A stretch of DNA of 64,000 nt from Daejeonella oryzae DSM 19973. Its GTDB lineage: Bacteria > Bacteroidota > Bacteroidia > Sphingobacteriales > Sphingobacteriaceae. The notes under the pieces were generated by a model. The model worked only from the letters and a program-made list of their open reading frames with translations. It made no database searches and had not been told where the DNA came from. Shown here piece after piece: positions 44,884 to 53,951 of the stretch. How positions within the stretch are numbered: position 1 is the first letter of the stretch; each line of letters opens with the position of its first letter. The DNA is taken from positions 346,530 through 410,529 of the forward strand of contig NZ_KE383964.1 of the NCBI RefSeq assembly GCF_000422945.1. The letters are read 5' to 3'. The position numbers were made by a program, and so were the translations under genes.

Positions 44884-47322
44884 ATGGAAATAAGCGAATA
44901 CCTGAAATATCGTATTGATTTACTCGATGAGGCAAAAGACGAGGATGGTTTTATTACCGAATCGAAATTTCTTGATGTTACACTACCATCTTTAAGTGAT
45001 GCCAAGCTCCTGGATTCAGAGGATTATGAGGAATGTTACTTTTATCTGAAGCCAGATAATATCAAAATAAACGGGTATAAAATTAATGAGTCGGAAGAGA
45101 GATTGCAGGTTTTTATTGTAAATGAGGATTCCATAAACCTGGAAACAAAAGATGAGGATCTGCTGATTTCTCAAAAAAGCTATTATGATACTATTTTTGC
45201 TAAGGTTTCAAAGCTTATTAATAAATCTATTCGAAAACATCTGGACGAAGAAATTCAGGATTCTAGCCCTGTCAAAAAGTTAATCAATTTTATCTCATCC
45301 TCTTCACTCGGACTAGCACAGATTGATGTCATTGAATTGTTTCTGATTTCAGCGACAGCCACAGTTGAAAAGAGAGGAAGCGAACCGATGCCTAAGATGA
45401 TTGAATTTGAGGAAGAGGTAATTACAGTAAATGTTGTTGATAAAGACCATAAAATACAGAAAAAAGAAATTACAGTTTTTAAAAGACTTATTGATTTAAA
45501 CTTCCTGTATAATATACTTATTTCTCAGGGAAACAGAGAGGTTCTCGAAGTTAACTTTGAAAAGTTATTCAACAAGGGGATTGATGCAATCAAAGCTGCA
45601 GATGAGGATAATTTTGAATCTTTTCTGTGTGTTTTGCCGGGTAATATTCTGGCGGAACTTTACAAACGATACAGTACGCGTATGCTCGAAAAGAACGTGA
45701 GGTCATTTCTTCAGTTCAAGGGTGTAAATCAGGGAATAAGAGATACCATCCGAAAAAATCCTGAACATTTTATAGCCTACAATAATGGTTTAACCATTAC
45801 TGCGGTTGGTGCTGAAATTGAAAAGTCTCAGGACAGAACTACGATTACCTCTTTGAAGGATTTTCAGATTGTAAATGGTGGACAGACTACTGCTACAATC
45901 TATTTTTCTAAGAAAGATGGTCTTGATATAAGTAAAGTCAAAGTGATGGCTAAAATCAATGTGGCTAAAAATGCTGATGAAGAAGATTTGAATGAGCTGA
46001 TCAGTAACATAAGCAGATTTTCAAATGCACAGTCTAAAGTAAGCAATGCTGATTTGCGTTCAAGAAATGAACAACTGATTAAGCTCAAATCTATTTCTGA
46101 AAGTACAATGACACCTTCAGGCAGGAAATGGTTTTTTGAGCGTTTTAAAGGAGAGTTTAATACGTTAATCAGAAAAAATCCGCGGGCCAAAACTAAAATC
46201 AATAATGAATACCCAAAGGAACGCCGTTTTACAAAAGAAGAACTTGCAAAGTATTATATGTCCTGGGGATCAAGTCCTTATCTCGTAAAAAAAGGTGGGG
46301 ATAAAATTTTCAGATCTTTTATTGAGGAGATTTCTCCGGAAAAAATCAAGGGCCCTTTAATTAACCGTGATTTTTATGAAGAAGTGATTGCAAAAATTAT
46401 ATTATTTAAAGAGCTTGAAAATATCTATGGTGCAGGAAAAAACTCAATGGGCCAATTACGTTCAGCGGTAGTACCATATACCATATCGATTTTATTTGCC
46501 CACACAACCGGACATAAGGGATCTGACGATTTTGACCTAATTAAATTATGGCAGCGGGAGGGACTTGAAAATGATTTAAGGGAAGTGCTTGCATCACTTA
46601 TGGTCCTCATGAATGATCTGATTAAAGGCTACTCTATCAGTGACGATTATGGTGAATATTCAAAAAGAAAGGAACTTTGGGACAATATTCTGGCAGCTAA
46701 AGAAATTAAAGAATTTACTTCCTTACCAAAATTTTTAAAAGCAATAAAAAGCTATGCTCTTTCAAAAGAAGAAATAAAAAGAAGAGTTTTAAAAATGAAG
46801 AAGGTTAAGGAAATCGACTTCAGTAATTTATATGATAATGCTAAGATTTTTTCACGGGGCCAGGCATATTATAAAAAGCTGGGGTTGATATTAATGGATA
46901 ACCTTTCCTCCTCCCAACAAAATAAGATTGACCATTTAATTTATTGTATTAACAGCAAAACTAATATTGATAAGGTGTATTGTGAATTTGAAAAGGACCT
47001 GATTCAAAAGATAAGAGTAGATAGCCCGGATATATTTGACACTATTCAGATAGAAGAAGAAAATGAGTGGGTTATATCAACAGATTACGTAGTTGATATT
47101 TATAACAAATGTTTGGAAAACGGAATTGATCTGCTATCCACGTTTCAAAAACACAAAGAACTTGCGAAATTAAAAGGTGCTAAATATTATGCTGTATTCG
47201 ATGAGATTGGAAAGGGTTTGTTAAATGGATCTCCTCCTACAATAAAGCAAATTCAAAGTGTTGGAAATATCTCATTTGATTACGGTAATATTGGTAATAT
47301 TACTGAAAAACTGATCATCTGA
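44884..47322 (+). CDS. AIPR family abortive-infection-type protein
   Basis: An 812-residue member of the AIPR (abortive infection phage resistance) family. The signature region is FLQFKGVNQGIRDTIRKNP with YNNGLT (299-304) and IVNGGQTTAT (329-337), typical of the family core. The protein has no visible membrane or signal segment. Its ATG immediately follows the nuclease stop codon (TAA-ATG), so it is cotranslated. AIPR proteins occur with methyltransferases and Z1 genes in phage-resistance loci. The molecular role in abortive infection is not known; the long C-terminal half (400-812) is unassigned. Confidence 0.85.
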   Translation: MEISEYLKYRIDLLDEAKDEDGFITESKFLDVTLPSLSDAKLLDSEDYEECYFYLKPDNIKINGYKINESEERLQVFIVNEDSINLETKDEDLLISQKSYYDTIFAKVSKLINKSIRKHLDEEIQDSSPVKKLINFISSSSLGLAQIDVIELFLISATATVEKRGSEPMPKMIEFEEEVITVNVVDKDHKIQKKEITVFKRLIDLNFLYNILISQGNREVLEVNFEKLFNKGIDAIKAADEDNFESFLCVLPGNILAELYKRYSTRMLEKNVRSFLQFKGVNQGIRDTIRKNPEHFIAYNNGLTITAVGAEIEKSQDRTTITSLKDFQIVNGGQTTATIYFSKKDGLDISKVKVMAKINVAKNADEEDLNELISNISRFSNAQSKVSNADLRSRNEQLIKLKSISESTMTPSGRKWFFERFKGEFNTLIRKNPRAKTKINNEYPKERRFTKEELAKYYMSWGSSPYLVKKGGDKIFRSFIEEISPEKIKGPLINRDFYEEVIAKIILFKELENIYGAGKNSMGQLRSAVVPYTISILFAHTTGHKGSDDFDLIKLWQREGLENDLREVLASLMVLMNDLIKGYSISDDYGEYSKRKELWDNILAAKEIKEFTSLPKFLKAIKSYALSKEEIKRRVLKMKKVKEIDFSNLYDNAKIFSRGQAYYKKLGLILMDNLSSSQQNKIDHLIYCINSKTNIDKVYCEFEKDLIQKIRVDSPDIFDTIQIEEENEWVISTDYVVDIYNKCLENGIDLLSTFQKHKELAKLKGAKYYAVFDEIGKGLLNGSPPTIKQIQSVGNISFDYGNIGNITEKLII

Positions 47323-47426
47323 TTCTGATAGTAACGAGCAGGTTTTAAGAGACAGGAATTTAAAAAGCAAGTAGTTTTGGTAAATAAGGCCATAATAAAG
47401 GGTATTATTTAATTTAATATTTTAGA

Positions 47427-49544
47427 ATGGATAATGATTTAGGATTCAAACCCAAGGCACGTTTAATACTTCAACTTGGTGATCAATTAATAAGAAGCGA
47501 AGGCATTGCTCTTCTAGAAGTAATAAAAAATTCTTACGACGCATGTGCCAGCAGAGTTAATATTTCTCTGAGTAATCTTGACAATAAGCAGTTTGGGCAA
47601 ATTGTAATTGAAGATGATGGGTTTGGAATGGACTATAATCTGATACGAGGTGTCTGGTTGCAACCAGGTACAACATTTAAAAAAAATCAAATAGAAGACA
47701 AGAAGTTTGTTAGCCCATGTAACAGAATGCCCTTAGGTGAGAAAGGTATAGGAAGGTTCGGAGTCCATAAGCTTGGAGAAGAAATCGAATTAATTAGTAA
47801 AACTAAAGAGAGTAAAGAGGCCTATTTAAAAATTGACTGGAATGATTTTGACAATGATCTGTCGCTCGATAAAATTCCAATTAATCTAATTGAAAGAGAA
47901 CCTATAGTATTTAGTCATAATGGACATGGTACTAAAATAATTATAAAAAATTTAAGAACAACATGGACAAGGGGCAGTGTCAGGGAACTTTATAGAGCAG
48001 TAAACTCTTTAAATTCACCATTCGAATCCATAAATTCCTTTAAAGTTTTATTTAAAATAGACCGTCAGGAATGGCTATCTGGTCTATTAAAGTTCAAAGA
48101 AATTGAAGACAGCGCACTTTTTTCAGCGGATATCACGATTAGGGCAAATCAGATCACACAACTTGACTATAAGTTTACTCCGTATGGCTCAATGACTGAT
48201 CTGAGGGAAAGGGTTCATTCTGAAGTGAATATTGAAATGGTTCAAAAGGTTTATGATGAGAGGAAAAAAAAGAAAGTCATAAAAGATATTGATATTTCCC
48301 ATTTTAAAATTGGCGAAATAAAAATCAAGATGTTAATATTTGATTTTGACACTAATATTCTTTCCTTGGGTGTCGCGGATAGAAAAGGCCTTAAAGATTA
48401 TCTAAAGTTAAATGGAGGAATGCGTGTTTACCGGGACGGTATCCGGGTTTATGACTATGGAGAGCCGGGTAATGATTGGTTAAGTCTCGATATTGACCGG
48501 GTAAATCTTCCAACTGCAAGAATCAGTAATAACATTGTCATTGGTGCCATACAATTAAGCAGAATTGAAAGTAAAGACCTGATTGAAAAGACGAACCGAG
48601 AGGGCTTTTTGCAGAATGATGCCTATGACGAATTTTTTAAAGCTATTCATTTTACAATAAGCCGAGTAATAACCCAACGAAATATTGACAAAGATAAATT
48701 AAGAAGCCATTATTCCGGAAAATCTAAAAAGGTTCCGGTTGTCGATAACCTTGATTTTTTACGGGAAAAGGTTCAGAGCTTAATACCCGACACCCTAAAC
48801 AGATCTGAAATCCTCGGTATCATTGATGAGATTGCTGCTGACTATAAGACGATAAGTGATGTTTACATTCGCAGCGCTAGTGCCGGTTTAAGTTTAAGTA
48901 TCGTAATACATGAGATAGAAAAGATAATTCAGGAATTATTGTATGTCGTAGAAGATGCCAGTAAGCCCAACAGCGGAGAACGGGTTAAGGCTCTAACGTG
49001 GCACTTGGGTAAACTTGTTGATGGGTACAGTGGGCTTATCCGTAGAAGATCAAGAAAAGAATCTGACCTGAAAAAAATAATTGCGAATGCTTTATGGAAT
49101 GTCGAGTATCGGTTAAAAGCTCATGAAGTGGAAATTATTTCCGCATTTGAAAATGAAAAAACTTTTAAAACAAAAGTAAAATGTTCAGAAAGCTTAATTA
49201 CTGGAACTATAATAAATATTATAGACAATTCTATTTATTGGATGAACTTTTCCAAAGTTCAGAATAAAAAAATATTTGTAGATCTTACCGAAGATATTGA
49301 CGGCTATATAACTATATTAATAGCCGACAATGGACCAGGATTTACAATACCCTATGAGGATGCAATTAAACCGTTTATATCTAATAAGGAAGATGGTATT
49401 GGCATAGGGCTGCATATTGCAGACGAAATAATGAAAAGTAATGGCGGAGAACTACTCTTTCTTTCAGTTGATAAAGCTAATATTAAGGAAAATTTTAACG
49501 CAGGTGCAATCTTGGGGCTTGGCTTCCGTCTTTCTCAAAAATAA
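47427..49544 (+). CDS. Dual-ATPase protein: Hsp90/MORC-like module fused to a histidine kinase core
   Basis: A 705-residue protein with two Bergerat folds. The N-terminal one has N-box EVIKNSYDA (31-39), G1 DDGFGM (63-68) and G2 GEKGIGRFGVHKLG (104-117), followed by an S5-like domain ending GGMRVYRDGIRVYDYGEPG (about 330-348). The second is a kinase core: an H-box-like SIVIHEIEKI (His495), N-box IINIIDNSIYW (N597, N601), G1 DNGPGF and G2 GIGIGLHIA. The next gene encodes a receiver-like protein 13 nt later. There is no membrane segment. I infer that it senses a cytoplasmic ligand through the first fold and signals to the receiver. I do not recognise this exact architecture. Confidence 0.75.
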   Translation: MDNDLGFKPKARLILQLGDQLIRSEGIALLEVIKNSYDACASRVNISLSNLDNKQFGQIVIEDDGFGMDYNLIRGVWLQPGTTFKKNQIEDKKFVSPCNRMPLGEKGIGRFGVHKLGEEIELISKTKESKEAYLKIDWNDFDNDLSLDKIPINLIEREPIVFSHNGHGTKIIIKNLRTTWTRGSVRELYRAVNSLNSPFESINSFKVLFKIDRQEWLSGLLKFKEIEDSALFSADITIRANQITQLDYKFTPYGSMTDLRERVHSEVNIEMVQKVYDERKKKKVIKDIDISHFKIGEIKIKMLIFDFDTNILSLGVADRKGLKDYLKLNGGMRVYRDGIRVYDYGEPGNDWLSLDIDRVNLPTARISNNIVIGAIQLSRIESKDLIEKTNREGFLQNDAYDEFFKAIHFTISRVITQRNIDKDKLRSHYSGKSKKVPVVDNLDFLREKVQSLIPDTLNRSEILGIIDEIAADYKTISDVYIRSASAGLSLSIVIHEIEKIIQELLYVVEDASKPNSGERVKALTWHLGKLVDGYSGLIRRRSRKESDLKKIIANALWNVEYRLKAHEVEIISAFENEKTFKTKVKCSESLITGTIINIIDNSIYWMNFSKVQNKKIFVDLTEDIDGYITILIADNGPGFTIPYEDAIKPFISNKEDGIGIGLHIADEIMKSNGGELLFLSVDKANIKENFNAGAILGLGFRLSQK

Positions 49545-49557
49545 ACCTAAGCATATC

Positions 49558-51153
49558 ATGAAACCATCCAATATACAGGATTTTAAGGATGTTAAATTGA
49601 TACCTGAGAATGGCTCAGTTGTTATTATTGATGACCAACCTGGTGAAGCTTTACCTATTGTTAAAGCATTATCTAAAAAAGGGATTGCAACCACATATTA
49701 TCAAGGAAATATAAAAGAAGACTTGCCAATATACCCTATTCAGTGTATAAGGTTGTTATTTCTTGATCTTCAAATAATTGAAACGAATGATGAACATCAG
49801 ATTGCCAAATCTATAGTAAATGTACTTTTAAAAATTATTTCAAAACAAAACGGGCCGTACTTACTGGTTATATGGAGCAAAAAGTTCAACACCTATGCGG
49901 CCGCGGTTAAACAAGAAATATATCAACACGATCACCTTATCCCAGCCTGTATAGTTAATTTCGATAAAGCAGCCTGTCTTGAAAGTAAAAGAATATTGGC
50001 AATTGAATCAGATCTTTTTTTAGAGAAGTTAAATGAACAATTGGAAGGTCAGCTTCACGCTGATGATATCGAAATTGTTCAATCAGCTGTAACAATTGCC
50101 CTGAACGAAGAATTTAAGACTGAATACGAAGCCAAAACTGATGCCGTTGATATAATTGAAAAGCAATTAAAGAGTGAGCTTGAAAAAGCGGGAGCCTTTC
50201 ATCTGTTTGTAATCTGGGAGAATATTGTTAAAAGAGCATCTTCAACAATGGTGTATGAGGTGTCTTCCCTGATAAAAAATGATGAGCATTGGGAAGTCAA
50301 TACAAAAAATGTTCTTAAAAGGATGGGAATCGCAAGAGTAGGTCAAACTAAAGTTTCCATGGATATTCTGATTAAAGAATCAATAAACACCTTAAATACT
50401 TCTCTGGTGGATACTGTTGAAAACGAAATGAAATCAGAGAATGTACCGGGACATATTACATTGGACGACAATATAATTTCTATCAATAAAATCGATGAAA
50501 TAAATTATATCTTAAAAGAACATCCTGCCGAATATGAGATTTTTAAAGGTAATGAGCTTGTTTGTAAAGCGGCAGATAAAGAAAAACTAAGAAAAGCAAT
50601 TTTAAATAAAGATAATAAAATCGCATCTCAAGATAAGGAAAACAGCGTTAATTTATTAGTTAGCTACGAGATTCTACCAGCTTCTTTGAACACTAAACTT
50701 CATATTGAATTAAATCCGAGCCAGGAATTAATACCTGGGAATATTTATTTCAATGAGGAAGAAAAAAAGAAAGAACAATACTTAGGTACTTTCATGAAAA
50801 AAATTGATGGAAACCTCTCCGAATATTATCTAATTGATCTTGAAGTGTCACCAATTTGTGATTACGCCCAACAAAAATGGAAGCGTTCACGTACATTACC
50901 GGGGGTTATGTGTCCGACCATGTATTTTGGTCACAAGAAATCCGGCAAGAATTTTTATGAGGTAGAGCCGACATTTAATATTGATGGCATTGAATATAAT
51001 TTTATGTTTGATTATCATATATTTCATGTCAAAGATAAATCTGATGCTAAAGCAAAAAAAGTTATTTATCGCTTAAAAAGAGAATTATTACTCGACATTA
51101 TTGCTCAGCTTTCATCACACGTTAATAGACCCGGAATTTCATTTATACAATAG
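49558..51153 (+). CDS. Receiver-like protein with large unknown C-terminal domain
   Basis: A 531-residue soluble protein. The N-terminal ~120 residues resemble a response-regulator receiver: two acidic residues at the end of strand 1 (VVIIDDQPGEA, Asp25 and Asp26), a candidate phospho-acceptor Asp70 in LLFLDLQI, and a Ser-Lys in LLVIWSKKF (107-108). The remaining 410 residues match no family I recognise. The last part has YLIDLEVSPICDYAQQKWKR and GVMCPTMYFG, with conserved-looking Cys residues, and could be a catalytic or binding effector domain. I chose ATG 49558 because 49441 lies inside the kinase gene. It is 13 nt after the dual-ATPase gene, so the two form a two-component-like pair. Confidence 0.65.
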   Translation: MKPSNIQDFKDVKLIPENGSVVIIDDQPGEALPIVKALSKKGIATTYYQGNIKEDLPIYPIQCIRLLFLDLQIIETNDEHQIAKSIVNVLLKIISKQNGPYLLVIWSKKFNTYAAAVKQEIYQHDHLIPACIVNFDKAACLESKRILAIESDLFLEKLNEQLEGQLHADDIEIVQSAVTIALNEEFKTEYEAKTDAVDIIEKQLKSELEKAGAFHLFVIWENIVKRASSTMVYEVSSLIKNDEHWEVNTKNVLKRMGIARVGQTKVSMDILIKESINTLNTSLVDTVENEMKSENVPGHITLDDNIISINKIDEINYILKEHPAEYEIFKGNELVCKAADKEKLRKAILNKDNKIASQDKENSVNLLVSYEILPASLNTKLHIELNPSQELIPGNIYFNEEEKKKEQYLGTFMKKIDGNLSEYYLIDLEVSPICDYAQQKWKRSRTLPGVMCPTMYFGHKKSGKNFYEVEPTFNIDGIEYNFMFDYHIFHVKDKSDAKAKKVIYRLKRELLLDIIAQLSSHVNRPGISFIQ

Positions 51154-51158
51154 TTTTT

Positions 51159-51308
51159 ATGATAGATATAACTGCATTAAAAGGTTTTTCACTCTCTAAA
51201 ATTTCTGAACTGATAGATTCAGAATTTAGCGAATTCTGGCCTTTGTTGGTGTTGTCATCAACAACCTATAACACCAATCTATTCTCTAATCGCTCCAATT
51301 CATTTTAA
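51159..51308 (+). CDS. Short 49-codon frame, probably a truncated gene remnant
   Basis: ATG 51159 to TAA 51306-51308, 5 nt after the receiver-like gene's stop. It begins MIDITALKGFSLSKISELID and ends with a polar tail. The N-terminal ~29 residues (to FWPL) look like a normal protein start, then a Ser/Asn/Thr-rich tail that looks out-of-place. I read it as the 5' end of a larger gene lost by rearrangement at the island edge, followed by 173 nt without a gene apart from a terminator. It could also be a genuine small protein. Confidence 0.4.
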   Translation: MIDITALKGFSLSKISELIDSEFSEFWPLLVLSSTTYNTNLFSNRSNSF

Positions 51309-51407
51309 CAGGGGCGATATAATTAGACTGCGGAAAACTTTAATGCCCATCTATACCAGTTTTATTTTAAAATGATTCGTTTGTAATGCTTTATTAAATT
51401 CTAATTA

Positions 51408-51434
51408 TAAAAAAAGCTTTCTTTTCAGAAGGCT
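51408..51434 (-). terminator. Terminator of the XRE regulator gene
   Basis: AAGCTTTCT and AGAAGGCTT form a 9-bp stem (one G-T) with a TTTC loop. On the minus strand a TTTTTTT run follows. The rest of the 51309-51481 gap holds nothing else I can support. Confidence 0.7.
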
Positions 51435-51481
51435 TATCTTGATATGTGAAGACTACGATTCTAATCTAATGTTATTAAGTT

Positions 51482-51892
51482 TTATAAAATTTTTTTAGAA
51501 ATTTCTTTCAACATTTCCACCTTATCTTGCTCACTCTGAAGCAATCGCTCATAAAGTTTCCGGTTCTCCTCGTAAGCCTCAATTAACTTATCTATTGGAT
51601 TGAAATTGAAATTGCTATAATTACTATATGCACCAGCACCACTATTATCATGAAAGGTGCTAAAGTAATTAATTACAGCTTCATCGCTATAATTCTTTAT
51701 AGCATCTGAAGTAACACCTAAAATCTTAGCAACTTGTTCCAGAATATCTTCATCTACAACATTTCCTTGCTCCATTTTCGAGATGGCCTGCTGGCTGATA
51801 CCCAATTCTGCGGCTAATACTTCCTGCTTCATGCCACGTAATTCGCGGATGCGGCTGATTTTTCTTCCGATATGAGTTGCAGTTTCTGTCAT
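51482..51892 (-). CDS. XRE family helix-turn-helix regulator
   Basis: A 136-residue DNA-binding protein. The N-terminal Cro/C1-type HTH is clear: KISRIRELRGMKQEVLAAEL, then GISQQAISKMEQG. The second half (75-136) has a Tyr/Asn-rich linker (AYSNYSNFNFNP) and a coiled-coil-like helix (YEENRKLYERLLQSEQDKVE), which may mediate dimerization. It faces the island from the right and has its own terminator, so it could be a flanking housekeeping regulator or an island-associated repressor. A TATATTTG promoter box lies at 51912-51919, 19 nt before its ATG. Confidence 0.88.
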   Translation of the reverse strand: MTETATHIGRKISRIRELRGMKQEVLAAELGISQQAISKMEQGNVVDEDILEQVAKILGVTSDAIKNYSDEAVINYFSTFHDNSGAGAYSNYSNFNFNPIDKLIEAYEENRKLYERLLQSEQDKVEMLKEISKKIL

Positions 51893-51911
51893 AGCTATAA
51901 GGTTTAAGCTT

Positions 51912-51919
51912 CAAATATA
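51912..51919 (-). promoter_or_regulatory. Promoter -7 box of the XRE gene
   Basis: TATATTTG on the minus strand, a TAnnTTTG match, 19 nt upstream of the ATG at 51892. Confidence 0.45.
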
Positions 51920-52158
51920 TATTATAAATATACAAGTTCAGTTTGGTTGTTTAAAACGTTTAGGTGCTTGTAAATTACAAATTACTGAGTTACTATACTT
52001 TACATCATAGCCTTAACTTTCCTTTATCCGGAATTACAAATTATCTCCCGCTGATTGCTTATTCCCTCGCAATGACGCTGATGTTTTCGTTTATGTTTCG
52101 TTTATGGAATTGTAAAGCTATTTCAGGGTAGACAAGGGTAGGACCGCTAGCTACATTG

Positions 52159-52239
52159 TTCGGTTCTTGTTCGGTCTTTCTTCGGCTCTTTCTGGGCTGG
52201 TGGTACTTTAAACCCATATTTACCCGACCAAGAACCGAA
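52159..52239. repeat. Inverted repeat in the gene-free stretch 51893-52379
   Basis: TTCGGTTCTTGTTCGG (52159-52174) and CCGACCAAGAACCGAA (52224-52239) are inverted with one mismatch and 49 nt between them. Extra TCGG units lie on both sides at about 10-11-nt spacing. The 487-nt gap also has REP-like CGCAATGACG/TTGCAATGGCG pieces near 52070 and 52320. I see no credible gene in it. Confidence 0.55.
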
Positions 52240-52379
52240 GGAGAACCGACCAAAGGGGCTTTTTTGTAAATACTTATAGCAGGTTGTAATGCTTATCGCC
52301 GGAGGATTGCTTCGTAACCTTGCAATGGCGATTGTACACGATTCTTAAACCGGCAGATCAGGATTAGAGTACAATTATA

Positions 52380-53825
52380 TTATTCCTTCATCGGCAAAGT
52401 AAACCAGAACCTGCTTCCTTTTCCCTCTTCACTGTCGGCTCCAATTTGTCCGCCGTGCTCTTTAATAATCTGGGATGAAATATACAGGCCGAGGCCGAGC
52501 CCGGAATAACGGCTGCCATTGCTTTCTACACGGTAGAAGCGGTCGAACAGAAGGGGGATTTTTTCTGCAGCAATACCGGGTCCCTGGTCTGTAACGGAGA
52601 TTTTTGCCATTTGCTCCTGCTTTTCAATATCAATGCGAATTTCTTTGGATTGCGGGGCGTATTTTATGGCGTTGTTGATCAGGTTACTCACTACCTGTTC
52701 CACCCGCTCGGGGTCTGCTTCAATCTTAAGCCCAAGATCTCCGCCGGTAATTATCGAGTAATTACCCGAAACGCGGATGCGGTCGCAACAGTCTTCAATT
52801 AACTGCGAAAGAATAAATGTCGATTTATGCAGTTTTAACTGACCTTCATTCATGCTGCTCGCACTCAGTAAATCTTCAACCAGGGCACTTACTTTGTTCA
52901 TGCTTTTATTGGCCATGGTAATCAGGTGCTTTAAATTCTGAGCACCGTCACTAATGTTTTTATTAATCAGCTGCAGCGAGGCATTTAAACTGGTAATGGG
53001 AGTTTTTAACTCATGACTGGCAATACTGATGAAATCTTCTTTCTGGCGTTCCAGAAGTTTTTCTTTGCTGATATCTTTGATGGTGCCGATAATTTTACAT
53101 GGATTGCCATGCTCGTCAAGCTCCTTTTCGCCCTGAAAATGGATGTATTTGAACGACATATTATCGGTATGAATTCTTCCTTTAAAATCAAAGTTGGTAT
53201 GATCGGTTAAGGAATTAATAGCTTCTTTAAAAAGCAGGGCATCCTCCGGAATCAAATGATGGAGATAGGTATCCAGATTCCATTCTTCGAGCGGAGCTTT
53301 GTAACCAAAAATTTTATCGTGAGTGTTTTCAGACCGAATAACTGAAAAGTCATTCAGGTCCAGTTCCCAGGCGGCCATTTTAGAATACTGCAATGCCATT
53401 TCAAGCCGCTTCTCACTTTCTTCGAAATGCTTTTGCCCGGTTATATCATCCAGTACGGAATAACCATAGGTAATCCCTTCTTCCTGGAACAGGATAGTAG
53501 TAACATTCACCCAAACGAGAGATTGATCTTTCCGGATGAGACAGGCATTTAATTTAAAAAAGGGTGTGTTTTTATCCCAGAGTTCATCCTGCAGATGATT
53601 CCAGTGCGCTTTATATTCTTCGCAGGCGTAATCAACTATTTTGGTTCCCTGGATTTCTTGCTCAGAATATCCCAGCAAATCGATTAAGGCCTGATTTACC
53701 TTTATAACGGTTAGATCAGAGCTGATAATCTTACAGGCGACAGAAGTTAATTTAAAAATGGTTTGAAACTTAGTATCGCTTTCTGCGAACTTCTGTTTAT
53801 AATCTATTTCTGAATTGCTTGCCAT
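52380..53825 (-). CDS. PAS-domain sensor histidine kinase (orphan)
   Basis: A 481-residue cytoplasmic kinase. Two PAS domains with a PAC stretch (about 15-135 and 140-255, with TIKDIS at the PAC end) are followed by a HisKA H-box ASHELKTPITSL (His271) and an HATPase with N-box SNLINNAIKYAP, G1 DQGPGIA and G2 GLGLGLYIS. It lacks membrane helices, so it probably senses an internal signal such as redox or a cofactor. No response regulator gene is adjacent. Confidence 0.92.
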   Translation of the reverse strand: MASNSEIDYKQKFAESDTKFQTIFKLTSVACKIISSDLTVIKVNQALIDLLGYSEQEIQGTKIVDYACEEYKAHWNHLQDELWDKNTPFFKLNACLIRKDQSLVWVNVTTILFQEEGITYGYSVLDDITGQKHFEESEKRLEMALQYSKMAAWELDLNDFSVIRSENTHDKIFGYKAPLEEWNLDTYLHHLIPEDALLFKEAINSLTDHTNFDFKGRIHTDNMSFKYIHFQGEKELDEHGNPCKIIGTIKDISKEKLLERQKEDFISIASHELKTPITSLNASLQLINKNISDGAQNLKHLITMANKSMNKVSALVEDLLSASSMNEGQLKLHKSTFILSQLIEDCCDRIRVSGNYSIITGGDLGLKIEADPERVEQVVSNLINNAIKYAPQSKEIRIDIEKQEQMAKISVTDQGPGIAAEKIPLLFDRFYRVESNGSRYSGLGLGLYISSQIIKEHGGQIGADSEEGKGSRFWFTLPMKE

Positions 53826-53951
53826 AAACCCTGGTAAATTTAAACAACGTTTAAAATGATGCCGAAGTTTCCGGTTCTATGAAATATGATAAAAAAATAA
53901 TGGATGCAGCGGCAGGCTGATTGAGATTTTTAAGGTGGTATTTTTATAATC

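Noticed and set aside
37155..51308. Prophage or conjugative element
   Set aside because: No integrase, capsid, portal, terminase, relaxase or transposase gene is present, and no flanking attachment repeats are visible.
52059..52253. Minus-strand 64-codon reading frame in the gap after the XRE gene
   Set aside because: It lies on the TCGG inverted repeat, has odd composition and no recognisable protein features.
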